From positions 1-37,814 of IMG/VR virus record IMGVR_UViG_3300009152_000096: a stretch of DNA of 37,814 nucleotides; one strand, 5' to 3'. This DNA is from a virus. The position numbers and the translations under genes were made by a program. Of the stretch, positions 18,001 to 24,773 are shown piece by piece; the first letter of the stretch is position 1; the number at the start of each line of letters is the position of its first letter. The notes beneath the pieces are model-generated. The model made no database searches and was not told where the DNA came from. It was given only the letters and a program-made list of their open reading frames with translations.

Positions 18001-21000
18001 ACGAAGAACATTTGCAGTGTTTGCTGAAAGATTAACAGAACCAGATATTCTAAGAACCTCATTATCAATTTGGAGATAATCCCCAGTACTAAATCCTAGA
18101 ATACTATTAAGAGTAATAGAGGTTGCAGTGGTTGTAATGCCAGCCGCTGCAGTTGTACTAATTCCAGCATAGAGTGGAATCATACGACTTCCAACTCGTT
18201 CATCGACAAGTGAAGTATCTCCACCCCTAGAAGTTAATCCATTCGGAATGATGAAGCAGCTACCAGTGAATACTGCAGAATTGAACCCAGGACCAATATA
18301 GAAGTCAAAATTTGTAGTATTGATTCTATTCTTTACAATAAATGTTCCGTTATAGACTGTTTGTGCTGCCCCAGCAATTGTAAACTTATTACCAATAATT
18401 AGACCGTGAGGTTGAGAGGTTGTGACAGTTACAATTCCGGTGCTTTCATTAGTATATGATATGGCACTTGCAGTAACAACTTCATCGACCAACCTAAAGA
18501 ATCCATTAGATCCAGTAGTTCCCGTATAGATGCCAGGATTTGATCCATTATCATAACTCAGTGATCTGCTGCTAGAAATTCCTAAAATCCGATAGAGACC
18601 ATTATAGTTGCTATTGGTTCGATTACCAGTAGTTCCAACACCAACAACTTCAATTGCATCCCCAACATTATTGATAATTGAAGTTACAGATACAACTGCA
18701 GGACTCCAAGATGCTTGAGTTTTCACTCCAACAACTGTCATAGTCATGCCTATACCATAGGCAGAACCACCATCTACTAGTGTAATACCTGTGACTGTAC
18801 CAGCAGCACTTACCGCAATGTTTGCGGTAGCACCATCTCCAGTAATTCCAACACCAACTAGTCTAGCATTATAGAGAACTGTAGAAATGCCAGTGTATCC
18901 ATAATTAGTACCAAAACTAACTAGCGATAGAGACTTAGCTGCATTTAAATTATGCTCAACATTAGTATAGATTGTTGTAGTTCCACTAGAATTTGTTGCA
19001 TTAGTAATCGCAATACCAACACAATTATTTTTTAGGAAGGTTTCAACTGTCTGTTTTGTAATACTATTTCTTCTATCATTAACATTTACCTTACCTAGAA
19101 TTTCATTTTGAGCATAGGAGAGTGTTGAATTAGGATCAGAATTATAGTTATCCTTATCAATTGTTGGATAAAGATTTGAAGGACTCTGTGAATATTTTTG
19201 TCCAGAGAAGAATGAATCACTAGGAGAAATATTTGATGAGAGGCAAGTTAAGTGATAGATGCCATCAGATTTATTATAGGAATGTTCCTGGAGCTTTTCA
19301 ATATTATAGATGTATAGGGTATTTTTATATTCCTGCCTGGAGATAGTTGGAAGAGTTTGATCTCTATTGGATGAGGTATCAACATAACTTCCGATGCTTC
19401 CAGTAATTGCAAATTCAAAGTTCTTAGAATCATTCAATTTAGTAATCTTATGAATGCCATTGTAGCCAGAATATGCATATCCAACCGGATTATCAGAACT
19501 CCGAACATTACTTAATTTAATAACATCCCCAAGAATGAAATTGTGAGGTTTTTCTGTGGTTACTGTACAAATACCAACACTAGAGTTATAGACAATGTTT
19601 GATAAAATTCTAACTGCCCTGGACTGAATTTGATTGGTCAGTACCGAAAATTCACTTGAGTTATTAACCCCCGAGGTTTTAGTTTCTTGAATAATATAAT
19701 TAAGAGATGGCTCCCTTGCAACAGAGAACTCCTTAGGAATTACATAACGTAATCTATAAATTCTATCATTCGTTGTTCTTGTATCAATTTTCCTCTTAAT
19801 ATAAGATTTTGAGCTTTCATTTGTAATCAAAAATTGTCTATAAGAATTAAATCCACTTACTACAGTATTTTTACTGGCAGAGGTTGAAGTGTTTATATAC
19901 CAGTTTAAATTAGTAGTATCAAACTGTATTGGGTGTCCAATGTCGTTTGGTCTCTTATCATTTACTCTACTTACAATTTTCAGTAGGCCACCAGTTCCAT
20001 TGAAGATATCGATAGGAATAGGAGTTCCTGAAATTGCATCGTTCAGACTTCTAGAAATCTGAAGTTGACTTGATGAAAGTGATCCTCCAGTAATTGCATA
20101 GTAGATATTATCTGGAAGTACACCATCTGGCATATTACCATTATCACTCAAAATTCTTACACTTTCTCCAGTGAAGAATGAGTGTGGCACTTCAAGATTG
20201 AAGGTATTGTTTGAAGTGATACTATTTGCTGCGCCAACACGAATAACCTTAAATGATTTTTCAGAGGTTGGTCCATCAGTTCCTGCTGGAATCGGCATCA
20301 AGACTGGTGCTGATAGAGTCACCTCTGAAGTTGCCGTAGAGACATTTACATACAATACTTCATCGACCTTCGATCCAATTGCAAAGGAATCTATAATGTG
20401 TGGAGGAGGATTATCAATACTACTAGAGCCATACAAATAAATTCTATTAGAAAATGGACCACCAGAAGCACTTGTGGTCAAACCTACGTTTAAGGAAACC
20501 CAAGTTTTTGTATCTGGATCTGTAGCATCATCCTTTGGGGGAATGATGTGGGTAATACATCCAACATCATCTCGATCAAATGAATTTTCCTGGAATCCCT
20601 TTGCAACCAGAGATCTTCCACCAAAGTTTGAGTTTGAGTTGGTGATAGACATATCACCACCGCTTTCTGCCAAGAAGTGCTGAGAAAAACCAATGGAGAA
20701 AATAGAAACTGCCTGAATAAAGCCACCATTAGAAGCTCTAACGTGATAGCTTTCATATTCTGGCCTATAGATTGCTTGAGAATTTAGATGTAGTGGTACA
20801 GAAGAAATACCAGCAGAAATCGAAGTTTCATTAGTCTGGTAGGTTCCAGTATTTTTGTTATAAATTACAAACGCATTATCATCTCTCTGTAAACTAATAC
20901 CAGTAAACTGGGCAACAATGATTGACTTAAATCCAGAAGATTTTGATCCGTTTGCATACAGACCATTCATTCCGTAGGTGGATCTTAAAGTACAGTTAAA

Positions 21001-22116
21001 GATATATGGTGATGCACCATTTACATTATCTGGTTCAATAACAAGTTTTTCCAGTCCAGTTAACAGAACTCCAGCAGTTGCTGGTATTGCTCCGATATTA
21101 ACATCAAATTGACGTTCGCTAGTAACTCCAATAACTGCCCAAGATCCATTATATACTGTAGAAGTAAAGCCAGAAATTCTTACAGTATCATCCTTCGAAA
21201 GACCATGTGCTCCTTGAGTGATAACTGTAGCAGTTAGTGGATTTGCAGATATTGCTGAAGCACTTGTAATACCAATATCATTTGCGCTTACAGCACCAAC
21301 AATTTTAAATTCTGGTGGAAGTGGTTCAATATCCGTATTTGGTGGGAAATCATCAATTTGTCTACCAGAACTATTACCATAAGCCTTTGAGATCTTATAG
21401 TAGTACATCTGAAGATCAGTTAGACCCGAAGAAGTACCAATGCCCACACCATTTATACCATCAGCATACTCAAAGCATGTTAATTTGTGGTGAGAGAAGT
21501 TTGGTGTGCGTACATCAGGAGTATTATTATAGTATACGGTATTATTGAGATCTCCATCAAAAAATGAGAATTGCCAGAAGTAGCATCCACCAGTTACTCG
21601 GAATATTGCCGTGCTTGTAATACCAGCATTTGTTGGATCAGGAACATACTTTGGACGAATCTTTGTCTTACGAAGATCTAAACCAACAATAGATGTACCC
21701 CTAGGTACAATAACGCCGCCCTCTGTAGAATTGAACTTGTAGAGATCGTTCTCAGGATCTTCAATATCATAATTGTTTAAATTTGTCAGTTCTGGAAGAG
21801 TTACAACTTCCCCGTTGATATTTCGATAACTTGGACTTCCCCCAGAATTAATTACTGAATAACCAGGTCGGTTATCAATATTATAAGTTCCTGGCATCAA
21901 CATGATAGAGGTCTTATCAAACCTATCATTTCCAGGACCAATATTATATGAAAATCTAGCAGATTCTAGTAAAGCCCTTTGAATCGTTTTAAATGGTCTA
22001 GTTTGTGAGTTACCCTGGTTTTCAATCGCATCAGTCGAATCCAGATCTGATGGATTAACGTAGAGTATATTGCCGTCTACATTCTTGAGAAAATTCTCTA
22101 ACCTAGAAAGGGGCAT
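15031..22116 (-). CDS. Giant tail fibre with C-terminal S74 intramolecular chaperone (2361 aa)
   Basis: Residues 1-180 hold an attachment segment and the start of a right-handed beta-helix (NVDGNILYVNPSDLD, RPFKTIQRALLESARF). A long beta-rich body follows, with many V-G-I and T-G-I turns. Near the C-terminus are shaft repeats (SAGTITASLTGNVTGN; a run of NVTG/NLTG tetrads). The last 100 residues are a peptidase S74 (endosialidase-type) chaperone, SDIRLKTNIRPIENALSKV. Ser2262 opens this motif and is the expected self-cleavage site; after trimer folding the chaperone is released. A helix IEAIKELQEKVKTLE ends the protein, as usual for this domain. ATG at 22116 lies about 30 bp after a TATAAATA late promoter. 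Frame and domain calls are strong; the receptor is unknown. Confidence 0.9.
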   Translation of the reverse strand: MPLSRLENFLKNVDGNILYVNPSDLDSTDAIENQGNSQTRPFKTIQRALLESARFSYNIGPGNDRFDKTSIMLMPGTYNIDNRPGYSVINSGGSPSYRNINGEVVTLPELTNLNNYDIEDPENDLYKFNSTEGGVIVPRGTSIVGLDLRKTKIRPKYVPDPTNAGITSTAIFRVTGGCYFWQFSFFDGDLNNTVYYNNTPDVRTPNFSHHKLTCFEYADGINGVGIGTSSGLTDLQMYYYKISKAYGNSSGRQIDDFPPNTDIEPLPPEFKIVGAVSANDIGITSASAISANPLTATVITQGAHGLSKDDTVRISGFTSTVYNGSWAVIGVTSERQFDVNIGAIPATAGVLLTGLEKLVIEPDNVNGASPYIFNCTLRSTYGMNGLYANGSKSSGFKSIIVAQFTGISLQRDDNAFVIYNKNTGTYQTNETSISAGISSVPLHLNSQAIYRPEYESYHVRASNGGFIQAVSIFSIGFSQHFLAESGGDMSITNSNSNFGGRSLVAKGFQENSFDRDDVGCITHIIPPKDDATDPDTKTWVSLNVGLTTSASGGPFSNRIYLYGSSSIDNPPPHIIDSFAIGSKVDEVLYVNVSTATSEVTLSAPVLMPIPAGTDGPTSEKSFKVIRVGAANSITSNNTFNLEVPHSFFTGESVRILSDNGNMPDGVLPDNIYYAITGGSLSSSQLQISRSLNDAISGTPIPIDIFNGTGGLLKIVSRVNDKRPNDIGHPIQFDTTNLNWYINTSTSASKNTVVSGFNSYRQFLITNESSKSYIKRKIDTRTTNDRIYRLRYVIPKEFSVAREPSLNYIIQETKTSGVNNSSEFSVLTNQIQSRAVRILSNIVYNSSVGICTVTTEKPHNFILGDVIKLSNVRSSDNPVGYAYSGYNGIHKITKLNDSKNFEFAITGSIGSYVDTSSNRDQTLPTISRQEYKNTLYIYNIEKLQEHSYNKSDGIYHLTCLSSNISPSDSFFSGQKYSQSPSNLYPTIDKDNYNSDPNSTLSYAQNEILGKVNVNDRRNSITKQTVETFLKNNCVGIAITNATNSSGTTTIYTNVEHNLNAAKSLSLVSFGTNYGYTGISTVLYNARLVGVGITGDGATANIAVSAAGTVTGITLVDGGSAYGIGMTMTVVGVKTQASWSPAVVSVTSIINNVGDAIEVVGVGTTGNRTNSNYNGLYRILGISSSRSLSYDNGSNPGIYTGTTGSNGFFRLVDEVVTASAISYTNESTGIVTVTTSQPHGLIIGNKFTIAGAAQTVYNGTFIVKNRINTTNFDFYIGPGFNSAVFTGSCFIIPNGLTSRGGDTSLVDERVGSRMIPLYAGISTTAAAGITTTATSITLNSILGFSTGDYLQIDNEVLRISGSVNLSANTANVLRGTLGTRAALHDSGSVVRKIRVIPTELRRHSILRASGQTFEYVGFGHGNYAAALPSRQNRILTREQQLLTQSVQENGGTVSYTGTNDSGDFYIGNKIISPINGSEVSINLPRETFLGVNDSSLSVTYDDVTINNSLKVTGGIGNFQSSEFRGPVSLYRKLTSTSSDGIQAIKLELKGTATQVRSYSVGIATPVNAVTQGDVIYTTTPSVGGYLGWVYTGSGVNDGWKRFGLVSQQANSTVITPDKIGINSTAPRDLLDIRNGGAILDQLRVTGIVTFDNGGSVNRITLGDVNVIGFTTFASTGGIQVACGASFAGITTFKAAASFSGITTFSNNVSISTNTTLSVDSTSVFRGDTSFGNISVQSINVLTPNGFTGTAPQSKKIATVGISTNNNHYLTFVSNGGTVTTGDGAQDLYTNTGIYYNPSTFNFGSSGSITAGTSLNSATGAFSGNVTISNPGTLLFGSTTRQMLNLYSTSYGLGVQSSTLYFRSGSRFSWYQGGIHSDLENTPGSGGTLGMTLDASSNLLVTGSVSGTSFTSSVATGTAPLTVSSTTKVTNLNADYLDGYTSDSANTASTIVLRDGSGNFSAGTITASLTGNVTGNVTGSSGSCTGNAATATTLQTARTINGVSFNGGSNITITSASPNSLSAGSYLTGTAYDGSTAVTWAVDATPNNTASKVVARDSSGNFSAGTITASLTGNVTGTVSGNAGSATVLQTTRNINGVGFNGSAAITITASNPFSLVRGSYLTGSNYDGSSAVTWAVDATSANTGDKIVLRDGSGNFSAGTITATFSGNLGGNVTGNVTGNLTGNVTGNLTGNVTGNVTGSSGSCTGNAATSSATYVNGSGDTGSWYVALVSSTGNSTVTLDSGLTYNASTNALSVTGDITAFASDIRLKTNIRPIENALSKVCSLSGFTYNFNGIAANLGLLSEDRIAGVSAQEVLKVLPEAVKPAPVNSEYLTVQYEKLVPLLIEAIKELQEKVKTLESKAQ
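15528..15625 (-). repeat. 12-bp tandem repeats encoding (N-V/L-T-G)n
   Basis: Inside the 2361-residue fibre gene, 12-bp units (plus strand TTACCAGTTACA and close variants) repeat about seven to eight times and encode alternating NVTG and NLTG. Similar NVTG units recur singly near 15890 and 16195, and in the partial fibre gene near 890. The array keeps frame whatever its copy number. Confidence 0.75.
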
Positions 22117-22145
22117 CGTATATTACGCAAGTATCTATTATGCTT

Positions 22146-22153
22146 TATTTATA
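22146..22153 (-). promoter_or_regulatory. T4-type late promoter TATAAATA for the 2361-aa fibre
   Basis: Exact TATAAATA on the minus strand, about 30 bp upstream of the fibre ATG and 5 bp downstream of the tRNA-Ala 3' end. It allows late expression of the fibre independently of the tRNA transcript. Confidence 0.75.
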
Positions 22154-22157
22154 CGGA

Positions 22158-22230
22158 TGGAGAATAGGGGATTTGAACCCCTGACCTTCGCCTTGCAAAG
22201 GCGCTGCTCTACCAATTGAGCTAATTCCCC
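22158..22230 (-). tRNA. tRNA-Ala (anticodon UGC)
   Basis: A complete 73-nt class I cloverleaf folds by eye: acceptor GGGGAAT with ATTCTCC, D stem GCTC/GAGC, anticodon loop TTTGCAA, T loop TTCAAAT with stem AGGGG/CCCCT, discriminator A. The acceptor carries the G3-U70 pair, the main identity element for alanyl-tRNA synthetase. The first pair of the anticodon stem is a G-A mismatch. CCA is not encoded. It would read GCA and wobble codons. Confidence 0.93.
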
Positions 22231-22232
22231 GG

Positions 22233-22275
22233 AGCCCCAGACAAGACTTGAACTTGCGACCTGAGCTACTGAGGC
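22233..22275 (-). pseudogene. tRNA remnant lacking D loop and anticodon arm
   Basis: 43 nt between two intact tRNAs. GCCTCAG at the 5' end pairs over all 7 bases with CTGGGGC at the 3' end (one G-U). TA and GCTCAG follow as in a normal D arm. Then the sequence jumps straight to a complete T arm (GCAAG, TTCAAGT, CTTGT) and a discriminator T. About 30 nt covering the D loop, second half of the D stem and whole anticodon arm are missing. The parent looks like a class I tRNA; a Thr type would fit the U discriminator, but the lost anticodon makes this a guess. Confidence 0.75.
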
Positions 22276-22277
22276 AA

Positions 22278-22350
22278 TAGGCGTGGTCGGATTCGAACCG
22301 ACCCTGGAAGCATTTTAAGTGCTCTGTCTCTGCCGCTGGACTACACGCCC
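22278..22350 (-). tRNA. tRNA with UAA anticodon (Leu by anticodon), class I shape
   Basis: 73 nt: acceptor GGGCGTG with CACGCCT (first pair G-U), TA, a 3-bp D stem (GTC/GAC) with GG in the loop, anticodon stem GAGCA/TGCTT, loop CTTAAAA giving anticodon TAA, variable region CCAGG, T arm GTCGG TTCGAAT CCGAC, discriminator A. It would decode UUA. The variable region is only 5 nt, whereas leucine tRNAs normally have a long variable arm. The gene is clear; its charging identity is less certain. Confidence 0.8.
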
Positions 22351-22354
22351 CAAA

Positions 22355-22374
22355 GGAAGAGCCTAGGCTCTTCC
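22355..22374. terminator. Perfect 20-bp palindrome, likely terminator or processing hairpin
   Basis: GGAAGAGCCTAGGCTCTTCC is a perfect palindrome that can form a 7-bp stem with a six-base loop, in RNA from either strand. It sits just after the stop of the 252-residue gene and just before the tRNA-Leu-like gene. On the minus strand only a short TTT follows, so it may terminate the hub operon weakly or mark the 5' processing end of the tRNA transcript. Confidence 0.55.
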
Positions 22375-22395
22375 AACACTCCCTTCACACGGTCC

Positions 22396-23154
22396 CTATA
22401 CTATAGCATCATATGCCGGGCTTGTCAAGGTGGTTATGGATATTCCAACTCTAGTGTTTTCGTCTTGAAGATTTTTGATTGAAGTATTATAACCATATCG
22501 TTTAATTTCATATTCAAGTCTTTCATTCTTTAGAGAATTTGCAGTGTTTGTTGGACCAGCTACTGTAGCTCTAAGATTTGAAATCTGAACATTCAAAGCT
22601 GCTATGGCTGCCTTACATGCATTACAATTTGCAACATCTGTTGGAGTTTCAACTATTGGAGTGGGAAGCATATCAATATAGGCTATACCACCAGGACTAG
22701 TTTCATAGCCAGGACCGGTTAGTGAGTAGTATGAACCAATATTTGCTCCGCCATCAGGAGAAAGTTGATTAAAGGTTCCAACACCAATATTTGATGAGGA
22801 TAGACTTTGACTGGTTATGGATCCATAGGGATCAGATCCCTGGTAATTACTTGTAGATGCATTCCACGAATATAAGTATTCAGCGTCATGGTAAACTGAA
22901 CTAATAGTCGTAGTTCCACAACCCACAATATTTTGAGCTGTGGATCCTATTGATAGGATTTGAGCTTTTAATGCATTTATACTGGCAATAATTGGTATGA
23001 TTGTTGAATCCACCCCAGCACATGCAGGACCAAAGTTTTCAATCTTAGTTTGAATGCCAGGTAAAAGCGAATTCAGTATAGTAATATTTTCAGTATTGTC
23101 TGCAACCTTTTGGCTCAGATCAACTACTAATCGTTTTGTTTGTTCAGATGACAT
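22396..23154 (-). CDS. Putative virion structural protein (252 aa)
   Basis: Not assigned to a named family. An N-terminal helical part (residues 5-40, DLSQKVADNTENITILNSLL) looks coiled-coil. The middle is rich in Ser, Gly and Tyr (YLYSWNASTSNYQGSDPYGS), and residues from about 175 on are helical again (CNACKAAIAALNVQISNLRA). Five cysteines occur (ACAG, GCG, CNAC). The start lies 11 bp inside the previous gene, so it is part of the hub operon, as its last gene before the tRNA cluster. Position and composition suggest a baseplate or fibre-attachment component; no enzymatic motif is visible. Confidence 0.6.
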   Translation of the reverse strand: MSSEQTKRLVVDLSQKVADNTENITILNSLLPGIQTKIENFGPACAGVDSTIIPIIASINALKAQILSIGSTAQNIVGCGTTTISSVYHDAEYLYSWNASTSNYQGSDPYGSITSQSLSSSNIGVGTFNQLSPDGGANIGSYYSLTGPGYETSPGGIAYIDMLPTPIVETPTDVANCNACKAAIAALNVQISNLRATVAGPTNTANSLKNERLEYEIKRYGYNTSIKNLQDENTRVGISITTLTSPAYDAIV

Positions 23155-24190
23155 CTTTTACTCCAATAAAGTCTTGTCCAGGATAATCCTTCACATTCCA
23201 GCCAGGATATTCTACTATAAGCTTATCCAAATCCTTTCTTTCAGCAACAACATAATAATAATATTGAGGATCAAACGAATCCGATACAATATATATTTGA
23301 TTATTTTCAATAAGATCTACATAAAGAGAATCGGACTTATTGATTGACGTTAGATGAACTGTAATCGTAGATTCGTCAACAAGATCCTTCCAATATTCTG
23401 GAAGAAAAATGATATTCCCAGATTGCTTTCCACGATAAAACACACATATTTCTGGACCCTCTAGAGAAACATGACGTAATCTATGACCACGTTTAGATGG
23501 GTGTGGAATATCAAAGGGTTTTGCTGGCAGAGCCTTTGCTTGAATAATATTTGTTGCAACATCACCAATTCCACTTAAAGACAGTGCGCCATTAACTGTA
23601 CAACTTCCGTTTGCAGTATAGCCCCGATTAAAAATCACATTTGAATTAAATGTTGCAACCTTATTAAACAATGATGGTCCATCCACATTTAAAATTTTAT
23701 TGATAAATGTGGAGGAATTGACAGTAAGAATTCCCCCCAAAATAGTAGTGGCGGGACTTTTTATTGAAATTGTAGCAGTTGCATCAAGATTAATGAGAGT
23801 TGAACTTAAGAAGTTGAGGCCAGTTATTGTAGAGGGAACTGGTATACCTGCACTAATAGTATGTCCTAGGGCGTTTGCAACAATTCCTGGACCAGGATAC
23901 GGAATAACACCATCTCCAAGAGCACTAATTTTCAGTGCAGAGGTAGTTGCTGGAGTAAACCCCGTTGGAGTTGGAGGAATATCCGCAGTAACTGTAGCTG
24001 GAGTTATAATATGAAGTAGAGAAAGTTTTGCTAGTGGAGCCGGTAACTGACCATCAATCACTCCACCAACAACAAGGGGGCCATTAATTGTAGCCAGACC
24101 TGGAATATTAAGTGGATTTTTTGGAAAGTATGTTGGATCTGAATGGCCAACATGAAGAGTTTTATTTACTCCTAGTACAGAAACATCCAT
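23144..24190 (-). CDS. Putative baseplate/fibre structural protein (348 aa)
   Basis: Residues 1-215 are a low-complexity beta-rich part with fibre-like repeats (LNVDGPSLFNKVATFNSNVI). Residues 229-255 hold a strongly patterned motif, HPSKRGHRLRHVSLEGPEIC followed by VFYRG, which I know from structural proteins of marine T4-like phages and from fibre-like proteins. After it comes a compact beta domain ending FIGVKDVI. The gene starts 1 bp past the end of the previous gene and overlaps the next by 11 bp, so it is co-translated with hub genes. It probably sits at the baseplate periphery or joins fibres to it. Function beyond virion structure is unknown. Confidence 0.65.
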   Translation of the reverse strand: MDVSVLGVNKTLHVGHSDPTYFPKNPLNIPGLATINGPLVVGGVIDGQLPAPLAKLSLLHIITPATVTADIPPTPTGFTPATTSALKISALGDGVIPYPGPGIVANALGHTISAGIPVPSTITGLNFLSSTLINLDATATISIKSPATTILGGILTVNSSTFINKILNVDGPSLFNKVATFNSNVIFNRGYTANGSCTVNGALSLSGIGDVATNIIQAKALPAKPFDIPHPSKRGHRLRHVSLEGPEICVFYRGKQSGNIIFLPEYWKDLVDESTITVHLTSINKSDSLYVDLIENNQIYIVSDSFDPQYYYYVVAERKDLDKLIVEYPGWNVKDYPGQDFIGVKDVI

Positions 24191-24191
24191 A

Positions 24192-24773
24192 TCATACTAA
24201 CCCAAGAGCAGTGATTAATTTCATAACTCTAGTATCAAGTATAGAAAGAGCATTAAAAGTATCTACTGAGGATGCACTATTAACCATTCCACCAGTCATG
24301 TTCAAAAAACATTTTCCAACAATTGTTGCTGTCTTGCTTGCGTTAATTAAAACATCAGTAGCAGCAATTGTTACCTTATCGCTTGATTTAATATAGACTT
24401 CATTAGATGCCTGCAAAAACACATTTCCATTTTTTTGCGTTGAAGATTCACTCCCAACGGCATCTAAAATAATATTTCTAGCCTCTAAGTATATCGTTCC
24501 ATTTGGCGCCTGAATTACAATGTCTCCATTTTTTGCATGAATCCACTTTGCAGGTTGATGTGGTTGATTGGCATTACTATTTTGTGGAAGATTATTGCCA
24601 ACAGACTCATATGAAATGTTTTCAGTTACCAGAAAATGCTTTCCACTCTCACAAAAGCCATAACCAGCTCCAGTCTTGGTGGTCATAGCATAATCAACTG
24701 TTCCCAATTTTGGCATTCTATTGCCAGAATCAATCCTATATCTTTCGTATACTTCTATGTGTGGTTTTGTCAT
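24192..24773 (-). CDS. Standalone gp5-C-like beta-helical spike protein (193 aa)
   Basis: I chose ATG at 24773 (MTKPHIEVYERYRIDSGNRM) because it forms an ATGA overlap with the stop of the gp5-like gene; an ATG four codons upstream is also in frame. Residues about 75-150 show the repeating G-x-I-x-I-x-A pattern of the triple-stranded beta-helix at the end of T4 gp5 and of VgrG needles (NGDIVIQAPNGTIYLEARNI, then GNVFLQASNEVYIKSSDKVT). The C-terminus is helical. It probably forms the needle beneath the hub as a separate polypeptide. Family resemblance is by pattern, so the specific role is inferred. Confidence 0.65.
   Translation of the reverse strand: MTKPHIEVYERYRIDSGNRMPKLGTVDYAMTTKTGAGYGFCESGKHFLVTENISYESVGNNLPQNSNANQPHQPAKWIHAKNGDIVIQAPNGTIYLEARNIILDAVGSESSTQKNGNVFLQASNEVYIKSSDKVTIAATDVLINASKTATIVGKCFLNMTGGMVNSASSVDTFNALSILDTRVMKLITALGLV

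Noticed and set aside
22233-22275. Third functional tRNA in the cluster.
   Set aside because: There is no room for a D loop or anticodon arm; only acceptor and T arm can form.
22158-22374. tRNA cluster as a prophage attachment site.
   Set aside because: The content is a lytic T4-like virus with no integrase in the window and no repeat of a tRNA 3' end nearby.
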